Source: Brevibacillus_C sp046036945
Lineage (GTDB): Bacteria; Bacillota; Bacilli; Brevibacillales; Brevibacillaceae
Assembly: GCF_046036945.1 (NCBI RefSeq)
Contig: NZ_JBJQOQ010000025.1
Coordinates: 1 to 64,000, forward strand
Direction of reading: 5' to 3'
DNA: 64,000 bases
A program made the position numbers and the translations under genes. The notes under the pieces were generated by a model. The model made no database searches and was not told the origin of the DNA. It saw only the letters and a program-made list of their open reading frames with translations. The first letter of the stretch is position 1; every line of letters starts with the position of its first letter. Shown piece by piece: positions 56,218 to 64,000 of the stretch.

Positions 56218-57474
56218 ATGAAAAGACAAATGAAATTTGCATTTTTGGCCGGATTGCTGGCGCTTGGAACTGCGCTTGCCGGATGCGGCAACAGTGCGGG
56301 CAACACAGGCAGCAACAGCGGCAGCGAGACAACCCAGCCGGCAAATAGCGGAAGCGGAGCAGGCAGTGAAGCGTCTGCAGGAGAAAAGGCTGGCGGCAAA
56401 ATTGTGATCGCTTCGATCGGACCGCTGTCCGGACCGAACTCGGCTTACGGTGAAACGGCGAAAGAGGGCGCTGAATACGCGCTAAGCAGCCGGAAGGAAG
56501 ATTTTAAAAAGCTCGGATTTGACATTGAACTGCTCCCGCAGGACGATCAGGCAGATCCCAAGCAGGCAGTTGCTGCTGCTGAAGCGGCCATTACAAATAA
56601 AGACGTCCTGGCTGTCGTCGGCCACGTTACGACAGGCGCCGCAATTTCAGCTTCGGTAAAATACGATCAGGAAGGATTGGCGATGGTCGCTCCTTCGGCA
56701 ACAGGCATCCAGCTTACGGAAGAGGGCAAAAAGGTGGTCTTCCGCGTTTGCGCCCGTGACGACGCCCAAGGTTCACAAGCGGCTGTCTACGCCAAAAACG
56801 AGCTGAATGTGAAAAAGCTGTTTGTCCTGCACGACAAACAAGCCTACGGCCAAGGCTTGGCTGAACAGGTGAAAGCCCAGGTAGAAAAGGACGGCGGCGT
56901 TGAACTCGTAGGCTACGAAGGTATCACTGCCGGCGAAAAAGACTACAGCGCCATCGTCAACCAGATTGTCGCAAAGAAACCGGATTTGGTGTACTTCGGC
57001 GGCTACTACGCTGAAGGCGGGATCCTGATCAAGCAGCTTCGCGAGAAAGGCTATGAGGGCGGCTTCATGGGCGCCGACGGTCTCGACTCCGACGAAATGG
57101 TGAAAATTGCCGGAAAAGCGGCTGACGGGGTTATCTACACCTCGACGGTCGGCGATGTAGGCGCTACCGATGAAGGCAAGAAATGGGTAGAAGAATTTGA
57201 AAAAAATACGGGTAAAAAAGTCGGGATCTTCACCTCTTTGGGCTATGATGCGATGAATACCGTGCTGCACGGAGTGGAAGAAGCGATCAAAGCCAACAAC
57301 GGCAACAAGCCGACCCGCGAGCAGGTCGTCGAGGCGCTGAAGAAGGTAAACGACTTCCAGGGCAAGTTTATGAAAGTCGGATTTGACGAAAAAGGCGACA
57401 ACTCATTTGCACAAGTATTCGTCTACAAGTTTGAAAACGGCCAAAAGGTTTATGTAGGCCAGGTACAAAAGTAA
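56218..57474 (+). CDS. Branched-chain amino-acid-type binding lipoprotein 1
   Basis: The 418-residue lipoprotein has lipobox LAGCG (Cys at about residue 22) and a Gly/Ser/Asn-rich linker to about 60. The LivJ-type periplasmic fold follows: IVIASIGPLSGPNSAYGETA, LLPQDDQADPKQAVAAAEAA, VVGHVTTGAAISASVKYDQE and LFVLHDKQAYGQGLAEQVKA. Such proteins deliver Leu/Ile/Val or related amides to LivHMGF. It is the first of three tandem paralogs. ATG 56218 follows a run AGGGGGG. Confidence 0.93.
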   Translation: MKRQMKFAFLAGLLALGTALAGCGNSAGNTGSNSGSETTQPANSGSGAGSEASAGEKAGGKIVIASIGPLSGPNSAYGETAKEGAEYALSSRKEDFKKLGFDIELLPQDDQADPKQAVAAAEAAITNKDVLAVVGHVTTGAAISASVKYDQEGLAMVAPSATGIQLTEEGKKVVFRVCARDDAQGSQAAVYAKNELNVKKLFVLHDKQAYGQGLAEQVKAQVEKDGGVELVGYEGITAGEKDYSAIVNQIVAKKPDLVYFGGYYAEGGILIKQLREKGYEGGFMGADGLDSDEMVKIAGKAADGVIYTSTVGDVGATDEGKKWVEEFEKNTGKKVGIFTSLGYDAMNTVLHGVEEAIKANNGNKPTREQVVEALKKVNDFQGKFMKVGFDEKGDNSFAQVFVYKFENGQKVYVGQVQK

Positions 57475-57503
57475 AAAATAATAGAAAGCGGAGCTGAGCA
57501 GAG

Positions 57504-58742
57504 ATGAGCAGAGCGAAGATGAGACGAATCAGCCTGCTGGCAGCGGCAGCCATCATGGGTTTGACCCTTGCAGGCTGCGGAACCGCCGGCAGCGTAACCG
57601 AAAGCAGCACAGAGAAGGCAGCGGCAGGGCCGGAGGCGGCGCCGTCGGAGAATACGGCAGCGGGCGGCAACAAGATCCTGGTCGCAACCCAGAGCCCGCT
57701 GTCCGGGCCGCTGTCCAATCTTGGCGATACGATCAAGAGCGGGGCGGAATATGCCGTCAAGCTGAAGCAGGAGGAGTTCAAACAACTGGGCTTTGACCTG
57801 CAGCTTTTCCCTCAGGACGACCAGGCCGATCCGAAGCAGGGCGTAGCCAATGCCGAACTGTTAATCGGCAATCCCGACGTGCTGGGCGTAATCGGCCACC
57901 TGAATACAGGGGTGTCGATCCCGGCTTCGGTCAAGTACGAATCGGCGCATTTGGTGATGATTTCTCCGACCAATACGGGTGTTCAGTTGACGGAGGAAGG
58001 GCGAAGCGTCGTACACCGGATTTGCGCCCGGGACGACCAGCAAGGACCGAAAGCAGCCAAATACGCCGAGAAGCAGCTCGGGGTGAAGAGCGTTTTTATC
58101 ATCCATGACAAGACGGCCTACGGCCAAGGCTTGTCCGGCCAGGTGAAGGCGCAGTTCGAGCAGGATGGCGTGAAGGTGCTCGGTTATGAGGGGGTAACTC
58201 CGGGAGAAAAGGACTACAGTGCCGTGCTGAATCAGGTGATTGCCAAAAAGCCTGACATGGTGTACATGGGGACGACCTATGCCGAAGCGGGCATATTGGT
58301 CAAGCAGGGGCGAGACAAGGGCTTTGCCGGAATTTTCATGGGGGGCGATGCGATCGACTCCTCGGAGACGTACAGCATCGCAGGCCCGGCCATTGAAGGA
58401 GTCATATTTACTACTGCCGCAGGAGACGTAACACAGACAGAGCAGGGAAAACAGTGGGTTGCGGACTACGAAAAAACAATGGGCAAGAAGCCGGAGACGT
58501 ATGCCGTATACGCTTTTGACTCGACGAATGTTCTGTTGAACGGTATATTGGAGGCCATAAAAGCAAACGGCGGGAAGAAGCCGAGCCGTGAGCAGGTCCT
58601 AGCGTCCGTGCATAAGACAAAAGATTTTCAAGGTGAATTCTCCAAGGTCAGCTTTGATGAAAAAGGGGATAACACGTTTGCCGATATTTTTGTTTACAAA
58701 TACGGGAAAGACAAAACCGCGTATGTAGGCATCATAGAGTAG
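57504..58742 (+). CDS. Branched-chain amino-acid-type binding lipoprotein 2
   Basis: The 412-residue paralog has lipobox LAGCG and a shorter Ala/Glu/Ser-rich linker. Conserved blocks are ILVATQSPLSGPLSNLGDTI, LFPQDDQADPKQGVANAELL, VIGHLNTGVSIPASVKYESA and SVFIIHDKTAYGQGLSGQVK. It is closer to binding protein 3 than to 1 in the linker-proximal part (ATQxPLSG versus ASIGPLSG). It lies 29 nt after gene 1. Confidence 0.92.
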   Translation: MSRAKMRRISLLAAAAIMGLTLAGCGTAGSVTESSTEKAAAGPEAAPSENTAAGGNKILVATQSPLSGPLSNLGDTIKSGAEYAVKLKQEEFKQLGFDLQLFPQDDQADPKQGVANAELLIGNPDVLGVIGHLNTGVSIPASVKYESAHLVMISPTNTGVQLTEEGRSVVHRICARDDQQGPKAAKYAEKQLGVKSVFIIHDKTAYGQGLSGQVKAQFEQDGVKVLGYEGVTPGEKDYSAVLNQVIAKKPDMVYMGTTYAEAGILVKQGRDKGFAGIFMGGDAIDSSETYSIAGPAIEGVIFTTAAGDVTQTEQGKQWVADYEKTMGKKPETYAVYAFDSTNVLLNGILEAIKANGGKKPSREQVLASVHKTKDFQGEFSKVSFDEKGDNTFADIFVYKYGKDKTAYVGIIE

Positions 58743-58804
58743 GCTGACTGATTTTCCTGATTTGCTGATTCACCATTTTTATATAGAAATAGGGGGATTT
58801 ACAA

Positions 58805-60061
58805 ATGAGAAAGCGGACTCATCTAGGAATTCTCAGCGCAGTTTTAGCTGTCGGAATGGCCCTAGCCGGTTGCGGAGGCGGCGGTGGCAGCAGCAGTGGC
58901 GGCGGTAGCGCACCCGCTTCTTCCAGCGGAGGGGAGTCTTCCGCTTCATCAGGGGGAGGCGGCCAGGCGGCTTCGGGAGGCGCACTGGAAAAAATCCTGA
59001 TTGCAACCCAGACACCGTTGTCCGGACAGCAATCAAACGTTGGCGATTCATTGAAAACAGGTGCAGAATACGCTTTAAAACTGCAGCAGGATGAATTTAA
59101 AAAAATGGGCTTTGACCTGCAGTTATTCCCTCAGGACGACCAAGCCGATCCGAAACAAGGGGTGACAAACGCGGAAATGCTCGTCTCCAATCCTGATGTA
59201 TTGGGAGTAGTGGGGCATTACAACACGGGCGTATCCATTCCCGCTTCCGCGAAGTACGACTCGGCCAGCTTGGCGATGATCTCGCCGGGCAGCACCGGGG
59301 TTCAACTGACGGAGGAAGGAAGAAAGGCGGTTCACCGCATCTGTGCCCGTGACGACCAGCAGGGTCCGAAAGGCGCGAAGTACGCAATGGAAAAGCTCGG
59401 CGTCAAGTCGGTCTTCTTCATTCATGACAAGACCGCTTATGGTCAGGGGCTGGCCGATCAAGCGAAGGCCACCTTTGAAAAGGGCGGCGTTCAAGTGCTT
59501 GGGTACGACGGCATAACCCAAGGAGAAAAGGACTACAGCGCGGTTCTCAACCAAGCACTTTCCAAAAAGCCGGATATGATTTACTTCGGAGGGATCTATC
59601 CGGAAGGCGGAATCCTTGCGAAACAAGCTCGCGACAAGGGCTTTGACGGGTTCTTCATGGGCGGAGACGGTCTTGATTCGCCTGAATTGATCAAGATTGC
59701 CGGACCGGCTGCGGCCGGAATCCTGTACACCTCGATTACCGGCGACATTTCCGGAACCGATGACGGGAAGAAGTGGCAGGAAGACTACAAGGCGGCAATG
59801 GGCAAGAACGCAGAAAACTACTCCGTCTACGGATTTGATGCGATGAACGTCATGCTGAACGGGCTGAAGAAGGCGATTGAAGCTAACGGAGGCAAGAAGC
59901 CAACGCGCGAACAAGTGTTGGAGGCCGTCCACAGCACGAAGGATTTCCAAGGGAAATTCATCAAAGTGTCATTTAACGAAAAAGGCGACAACGAATACGC
60001 CGACGTATTCATCTGGAAAGTAAACAACGGAAAAGCGGAGTACGTTGAAAGAGTAGAGTAA
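58805..60061 (+). CDS. Branched-chain amino-acid-type binding lipoprotein 3
   Basis: The 418-residue paralog has lipobox LAGCG and a long pure Gly/Ser/Ala linker (about residues 22-58). It then has ILIATQTPLSGQQSNVGDSL, LFPQDDQADPKQGVTNAEML and SVFFIHDKTAYGQGLADQAK. The close likeness to protein 2 suggests recent duplication. A hairpin with T run (60225-60257) lies between it and the permease genes. Confidence 0.92.
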   Translation: MRKRTHLGILSAVLAVGMALAGCGGGGGSSSGGGSAPASSSGGESSASSGGGGQAASGGALEKILIATQTPLSGQQSNVGDSLKTGAEYALKLQQDEFKKMGFDLQLFPQDDQADPKQGVTNAEMLVSNPDVLGVVGHYNTGVSIPASAKYDSASLAMISPGSTGVQLTEEGRKAVHRICARDDQQGPKGAKYAMEKLGVKSVFFIHDKTAYGQGLADQAKATFEKGGVQVLGYDGITQGEKDYSAVLNQALSKKPDMIYFGGIYPEGGILAKQARDKGFDGFFMGGDGLDSPELIKIAGPAAAGILYTSITGDISGTDDGKKWQEDYKAAMGKNAENYSVYGFDAMNVMLNGLKKAIEANGGKKPTREQVLEAVHSTKDFQGKFIKVSFNEKGDNEYADVFIWKVNNGKAEYVERVE

Positions 60062-60224
60062 GCTGTTTGAACCCCTCTCAATAGAGATCAAAAAACCGGT
60101 CTCAAGAGGTTATCCTAAACTGGCAGAAGTACTTCGGCTTTTGCCAGCCAAAAAGCTATCTAGCAGAATACGTGAACATCGAGTGTTACTTCAATGAAAG
60201 CTTTAGCTTAGCCTCATCCATTTG

Positions 60225-60257
60225 GGGGCGACACGCCGGGTGTTCGCCCCTTCTTTT
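60225..60257 (+). terminator. Terminator-like hairpin between binding protein 3 and livH
   Basis: GGGCGACAC pairs with GTGTTCGCCC around GCCGG, followed by TTCTTTTT. It would give partial termination, so that binding proteins exceed permease subunits. The remaining 60062-60313 shows no gene. Confidence 0.7.
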
Positions 60258-60313
60258 TGGAGATAGGATGGACTTGCCATACAAGTTAACAAAGGAGCGA
60301 GGGGGAACAAACA

Positions 60314-61261
60314 ATGCTTAGCATGCTGCCACAAGTGTTGATTGACGGGCTAACCCTTGGTTTTATGTATGCCGTTGTTGCATTGGGCTATACGATGGTT
60401 TACGGGATTTTGGAATTTATCAACTTTGCCCACGGGGAAATTTTTATGGTGGGTGCGTTTGTCGGTACGGAAGTTCTGCTGATTACGGATTCACTCGGAG
60501 CATTGGAGGGAATGAATCCATTCGTCGCTTTCTTTATCACTCTGATCATATCGATGGCGATTACCGGCCTGTTGGGTATTACGATCGAACGTATAGCCTA
60601 TCGGCCGCTCCGCAATGCTCCCAGGCTCGTTCCACTCATTTCCGCAATTGGTGTTTCCTTTTTGCTGCAGGACCTTGTCCGGTTTACGGAAGCGATCGCA
60701 CGCAACGCATTTATTCTGAACGGTCCACAATTATTTACCGGGAAATTTGACATAGGGTTCGCACAAATCCCTTCAAAGTCGATCGTGATCATCGTCATCG
60801 CGATCGCAATGATGATTTGTTTAAGCTTATTTATTGGCAAGTCGAAGTGGGGAATCGCCATGCGGGCCGTTTCGCAGGACCAATCGACGGCTTCGCTGAT
60901 GACTATAAACGTAGACAAAGTAATTATGCTTACCTTTCTGATCGGCTCCAGTCTCGGTGGTGCCACCGGTGTTCTGTTCGCGCAAAACTACGGTTCGATT
61001 GACCCGTTCATCGGCTTTATTCTCGGGATGAAAGCTTTTACGGCTGCCGTTTTGGGCGGTATCGGAAACATCAAGGGGGCGATGTTTGGCGGGGTTGTCA
61101 TCGGGCTGATCGAGTCGCTTGCCGGCGCCTATATGGGACAGCTGACAAACGGCGCCTTCGGTGCGGAGTATAAAGACGTGATTGCGTTTTCGATTTTGAT
61201 TCTCGTGCTTCTGTTCAAACCGGAAGGCCTGTTTGGCGAAGCGGTAAAAGAGAAAGTGTAG
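60314..61261 (+). CDS. livH: Branched-chain amino-acid ABC permease LivH
   Basis: The 315-residue permease has about eight membrane helices. Family motifs are GYTMVYGILEFINFAHGEIF near residue 25 and MKAFTAAVLGGIGNIKGAMF near 240. It is followed immediately by livM. Confidence 0.95.
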   Translation: MLSMLPQVLIDGLTLGFMYAVVALGYTMVYGILEFINFAHGEIFMVGAFVGTEVLLITDSLGALEGMNPFVAFFITLIISMAITGLLGITIERIAYRPLRNAPRLVPLISAIGVSFLLQDLVRFTEAIARNAFILNGPQLFTGKFDIGFAQIPSKSIVIIVIAIAMMICLSLFIGKSKWGIAMRAVSQDQSTASLMTINVDKVIMLTFLIGSSLGGATGVLFAQNYGSIDPFIGFILGMKAFTAAVLGGIGNIKGAMFGGVVIGLIESLAGAYMGQLTNGAFGAEYKDVIAFSILILVLLFKPEGLFGEAVKEKV

Positions 61262-61270
61262 GTGAGGAAA

Positions 61271-62548
61271 ATGGCAAAGTTACTGGGGAAAGGCTTGTTG
61301 AAGGATCGGAAAATTCCGCTGTGGTTTACGATCGTTTGGGTCATCGCTTTTTCGATCGCCCTAAAAGTAATGGATCAGTCGGTTATCGCTTTTATGGGTG
61401 TGCTGTTTTCCATCATCTTCGTATACTATACCGATTCGCCCAAATGGATGCGATTAGTGCTCGGCGGTGCGATCCTGCTGCTGATCATCCCGCTGGTAGC
61501 CGGAGATAACCGCTACTACATGGAGGTTGCTTCACAGGTAGGGATATATGTGGCGATGGCGCTCGGCCTCAATATCGTCGTCGGATTTGCCGGACTGCTC
61601 GACCTCGGCTATGTCGCCTTCTTTGCCGCCGGCGCTTACGCTTACGGGATTTTTGCGACGGCACAGGCGAATAACTTCATCGCGGGAAACCTGTTTCCGC
61701 TCAGCGGCGAATGGTTTTGGCCGTTTTTGATCGTCGGTCTGCTCGTCGCTGCCTTGTTTGGAATCTTGCTGGGTTTGCCCGTGCTGCGGGTCAAAGGGGA
61801 CTACCTGGCGATCGTAACGCTGGGCTTCGGAGAGATTATCCGAATCGTCTTCAACAACCTCGACAAGCCCGTCAACATTACAAACGGGCCGCAGGGACTT
61901 ACCCCGATCGCTTCGCCGGAGCTGTTCGGCGTCGCGCTTAACAAGCCGTTTTACTTCTACTTTATCGTCTTGTTCTGTATCGCGCTGATCGTGCTGGCAA
62001 ACGTCCGCTTTGAGCACTCCCGGTTGGGCCGGGCCTGGATCGCGATCAGAGAGGACGAACTGGCCGCCCAGTCGATGGGGATTTCCCTTTTGCACACGAA
62101 GCTGGCCGCCTTTGCCACCGGCGCCTCTTTTGCCGGGGTGGTCGGAGTCATTTTCGCAGCCAAGCAGACATTTATCGATCCTACCTCTTTTACGCTGATG
62201 GAGTCGTTTTCGATCCTCGTCATGGTCATCCTCGGCGGAATGGGCAGCATTCCCGGGGTCGTCCTCGGGGCTGCATTCGTCACCGTTCTGCAAGTCCAGT
62301 TATTAAAGGAGTTCTCCAATTTCCTGCATTCGCTGCAAGCAGCGGGGGTCATCAACCTGCCAAGTCAGTTGGATCCGTCCAAGTTCCAACGGCTTATCTT
62401 TGGTCTCCTGCTGGTACTCGTCGCCTTGTTCCGTCCGAATGGGCTCATCCCGGCGAAGCGGAATAAAAACGACATTGACGCTATCAAGAACAGCCCGTAT
62501 GCCAAAGAAAAGCTTGGGATCTTGTCCAGAAGCGCAAGCGAGAAATAA
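61271..62548 (+). CDS. livM: Branched-chain amino-acid ABC permease LivM
   Basis: The 425-residue permease has about ten helices. It contains ALGLNIVVGFAGLLDLGYVA, LRVKGDYLAIVTLGFGEIIR and VMVILGGMGSIPGVVLGAAF, the LivM patterns. An N-terminal extension of about 80 residues, typical of longer LivM forms, carries extra helices. ATG 61271 follows AGGTGAGG; GTG 61262 is also possible. Confidence 0.95.
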   Translation: MAKLLGKGLLKDRKIPLWFTIVWVIAFSIALKVMDQSVIAFMGVLFSIIFVYYTDSPKWMRLVLGGAILLLIIPLVAGDNRYYMEVASQVGIYVAMALGLNIVVGFAGLLDLGYVAFFAAGAYAYGIFATAQANNFIAGNLFPLSGEWFWPFLIVGLLVAALFGILLGLPVLRVKGDYLAIVTLGFGEIIRIVFNNLDKPVNITNGPQGLTPIASPELFGVALNKPFYFYFIVLFCIALIVLANVRFEHSRLGRAWIAIREDELAAQSMGISLLHTKLAAFATGASFAGVVGVIFAAKQTFIDPTSFTLMESFSILVMVILGGMGSIPGVVLGAAFVTVLQVQLLKEFSNFLHSLQAAGVINLPSQLDPSKFQRLIFGLLLVLVALFRPNGLIPAKRNKNDIDAIKNSPYAKEKLGILSRSASEK

Positions 62549-62566
62549 GCCAGGGGAGGAATCAAA

Positions 62567-63343
62567 ATGGCGATACTGGAAGCGAACGGCTTGACCAAAC
62601 GGTTTGGCGGTCTGGTCGCAAATGAAGATGTGACGGTAAAGATTGAAGACGGTTCGATTACGGCTGTCATCGGCCCCAACGGAGCGGGGAAGACGACGTT
62701 TTTCAATATGATTACGGGCTTTTATGAGCCGGATGAAGGAGAAATTCTGTTTGACGGCAAGAGCATCAAAGGACTGCGGCCTGATAAAATCGCCGGGCGC
62801 GGGATTACCCGCACGTTTCAAAATATTCGCCTGTTTAAACAGATGACAGCGCTGGAGAATGTCATGGTGGGCGTCCATAGCCGTTTGTCGGCCGGGATAT
62901 TGGGTATATTGTTCAATGTAAAACGGGTGCGGCAGGAGGAAGAGCGCTCCCGGGTGGAAGCCTATCAACTGCTTGAGTACGTAGGCATTGCCGATGTGGC
63001 GAACGAAGCTGCAGGAAGCCTTCCCTACGGGATTCAGCGCCGTCTGGAGATCGCCCGGGCGCTCGCCACCAATCCCAAAATCATTCTGCTCGACGAACCG
63101 GCGGCCGGCATGAACCCGAGGGAAACCGTTGAAATGACGGAGTTTATCCGTAAGCTCCGCAATGAACTCGGCCTGACGATCATCCTGATCGAGCACGACA
63201 TGAAGCTCGTCATGGGACTGAGCGAGTACATCCACGTTCTGGATTACGGCCGTAAAATTGCGGAAGGCACACCTGACGAAATTCGCAATAATCAACGAGT
63301 GATCGAAGCATACCTCGGCAAGAGCACTTCGGAAGCGTCGTAA
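62567..63343 (+). CDS. livG: Branched-chain amino-acid ABC ATPase LivG
   Basis: The 258-residue ATPase has Walker A GPNGAGKTTFFNMITGFYEP and the LivG-type RTFQNIRLFKQMTALENVMV. The signature region is SLPYGIQRRLEIARALATNP (SYGxQR-like) and Walker B is IILLDEPAAGMNP. GGGGAGG precedes ATG 62567. Confidence 0.96.
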   Translation: MAILEANGLTKRFGGLVANEDVTVKIEDGSITAVIGPNGAGKTTFFNMITGFYEPDEGEILFDGKSIKGLRPDKIAGRGITRTFQNIRLFKQMTALENVMVGVHSRLSAGILGILFNVKRVRQEEERSRVEAYQLLEYVGIADVANEAAGSLPYGIQRRLEIARALATNPKIILLDEPAAGMNPRETVEMTEFIRKLRNELGLTIILIEHDMKLVMGLSEYIHVLDYGRKIAEGTPDEIRNNQRVIEAYLGKSTSEAS

Positions 63344-63360
63344 GAGGGGGGGAAAAGCGA

Positions 63361-64000
63361 TGGCACTGTTAGAATTGCAAAATGTACACACCTATTACGG
63401 CGGGATCCACGCTCTAAAAGGGCTGAGCATAAAAGTAGAGCCGGGGGAGATCGTTACCTTGATCGGCTCGAACGGAGCCGGCAAGTCCACCACCCTCAAA
63501 ACGATTTGCGCCCAAGCGCGTGCCCGCGAAGGAAAGGTGCTGTTTAACGGCAAGGAGATCACCCAATTAAAAACCCACGAAATTGCCGCCTCGGGGATCG
63601 CGCATGTTCCGGAAGGGCGCCGGATTTTTCCGAAGCTGACCGTAAAGGAAAACCTGGAGATGGGCGCTTTCGGGGTGAAGGATAAAAAAGTCATTGAGGA
63701 AGGCTTTGAGCTTGCTTTTCACTACTTCCCCCGGCTGAAAGAGAGGGTCAACCAGAAGGGCGGAACGATGTCCGGAGGCGAACAGCAGATGCTGGCGATC
63801 GCCCGCGGGTTGATGATGCGGCCGAAAATTCTGATGCTGGACGAACCTTCGATGGGTTTGGCGCCCATTTTGGTCGAACAAATTTTCCACATCATCACCG
63901 AGATGAACCAGGAAGGAATGACGATCCTGCTGGTCGAACAAAACGCCAATCAGGCGCTTTCGGTGGCAAATCGGGGCTATGTCATTCAAACGGGAGAAAT
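63361..64000 (+). CDS. livF: Branched-chain amino-acid ABC ATPase LivF (cut by the window end)
   Basis: About 213 codons are in the window. Walker A is GSNGAGKSTTLKTICAQARA, the signature MSGGEQQMLAIARGLMMRPK and Walker B ILMLDEPSMGLAPI. The gene starts 17 nt after livG. The missing part is expected to be only about 20 residues. Confidence 0.95.

Overview
The window is a piece of a spore-forming Bacillota chromosome, most like the Brevibacillus/Paenibacillaceae group. This rests on strong AGGAGG ribosome binding sites, a PurS-PurQ-PurL type purine pathway, an Opu-type betaine transporter, spore-coat-like proteins and the tRNA set. The genus is inferred; no rRNA or other phylogenetic marker is visible.

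Layout. 1-600: end of a tRNA cluster (Asp?-Phe-Thr-Gln-Lys-Leu). 600-3900: a decaying stretch with three broken genes (an ECF sigma factor beside an intact anti-sigma-like gene, a secreted thermonuclease, an isochorismatase-like hydrolase), a divergent Hfq-like gene and a 35-residue membrane protein. 4063-8693: tRNA-Arg and a MoxR / DUF58 / transglutaminase operon. 8690-11965: guaA behind a leader with an intrinsic terminator, then a PbuG-type purine permease. 11990-18510: an A+T-richer block framed by inverted IS-like ends, holding IS1182-type and sdaAA remnants, an unusual regulator, two M20D amidohydrolases and a DUF3100 membrane protein pair. 18623-18891: an unresolved contig join, with a 134-nt sequence repeated on both sides of one N. 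18851-27864: a betaine module: histidine kinase, sigma-54 response regulator, a soluble-looking betaine-type binding protein, a textbook -24/-12 promoter, a GbcA/CntA-like Rieske oxygenase and a four-gene Opu-type ABC transporter. 27897-30176: a TetR regulator and an FAD monooxygenase with two perfect palindromic operators. 30216-55145: de novo purine synthesis in three units (purEKB; purCSQLFMN; purHD). An exosporium-like gene lies between the first two. A 10-kb block lies between purN and purH: RpiR regulator, Dpp-type ABC transporter and three amidohydrolase-superfamily enzymes. 55171-64000: two small membrane proteins and a Liv-type amino-acid transporter with three tandem paralogous binding proteins, cut by the window end.

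How it works together. Inverted CGAA-type / TTCG-type motifs separated by exactly 27 nt occur upstream of the permease, purE, purC (twice) and purH, which suggests one PurR-type regulon for synthesis and base uptake. The rest of the window is mostly scavenging: betaines or carnitine, acylated or peptide-like amino compounds, and branched-chain amino acids, each with its own regulator. The most interesting parts are the sensor-binding-protein-oxygenase betaine module, the amidohydrolase block inside the purine cluster, the Hfq paralog lacking its key histidine, and the IS-framed M20D/DUF3100 island.
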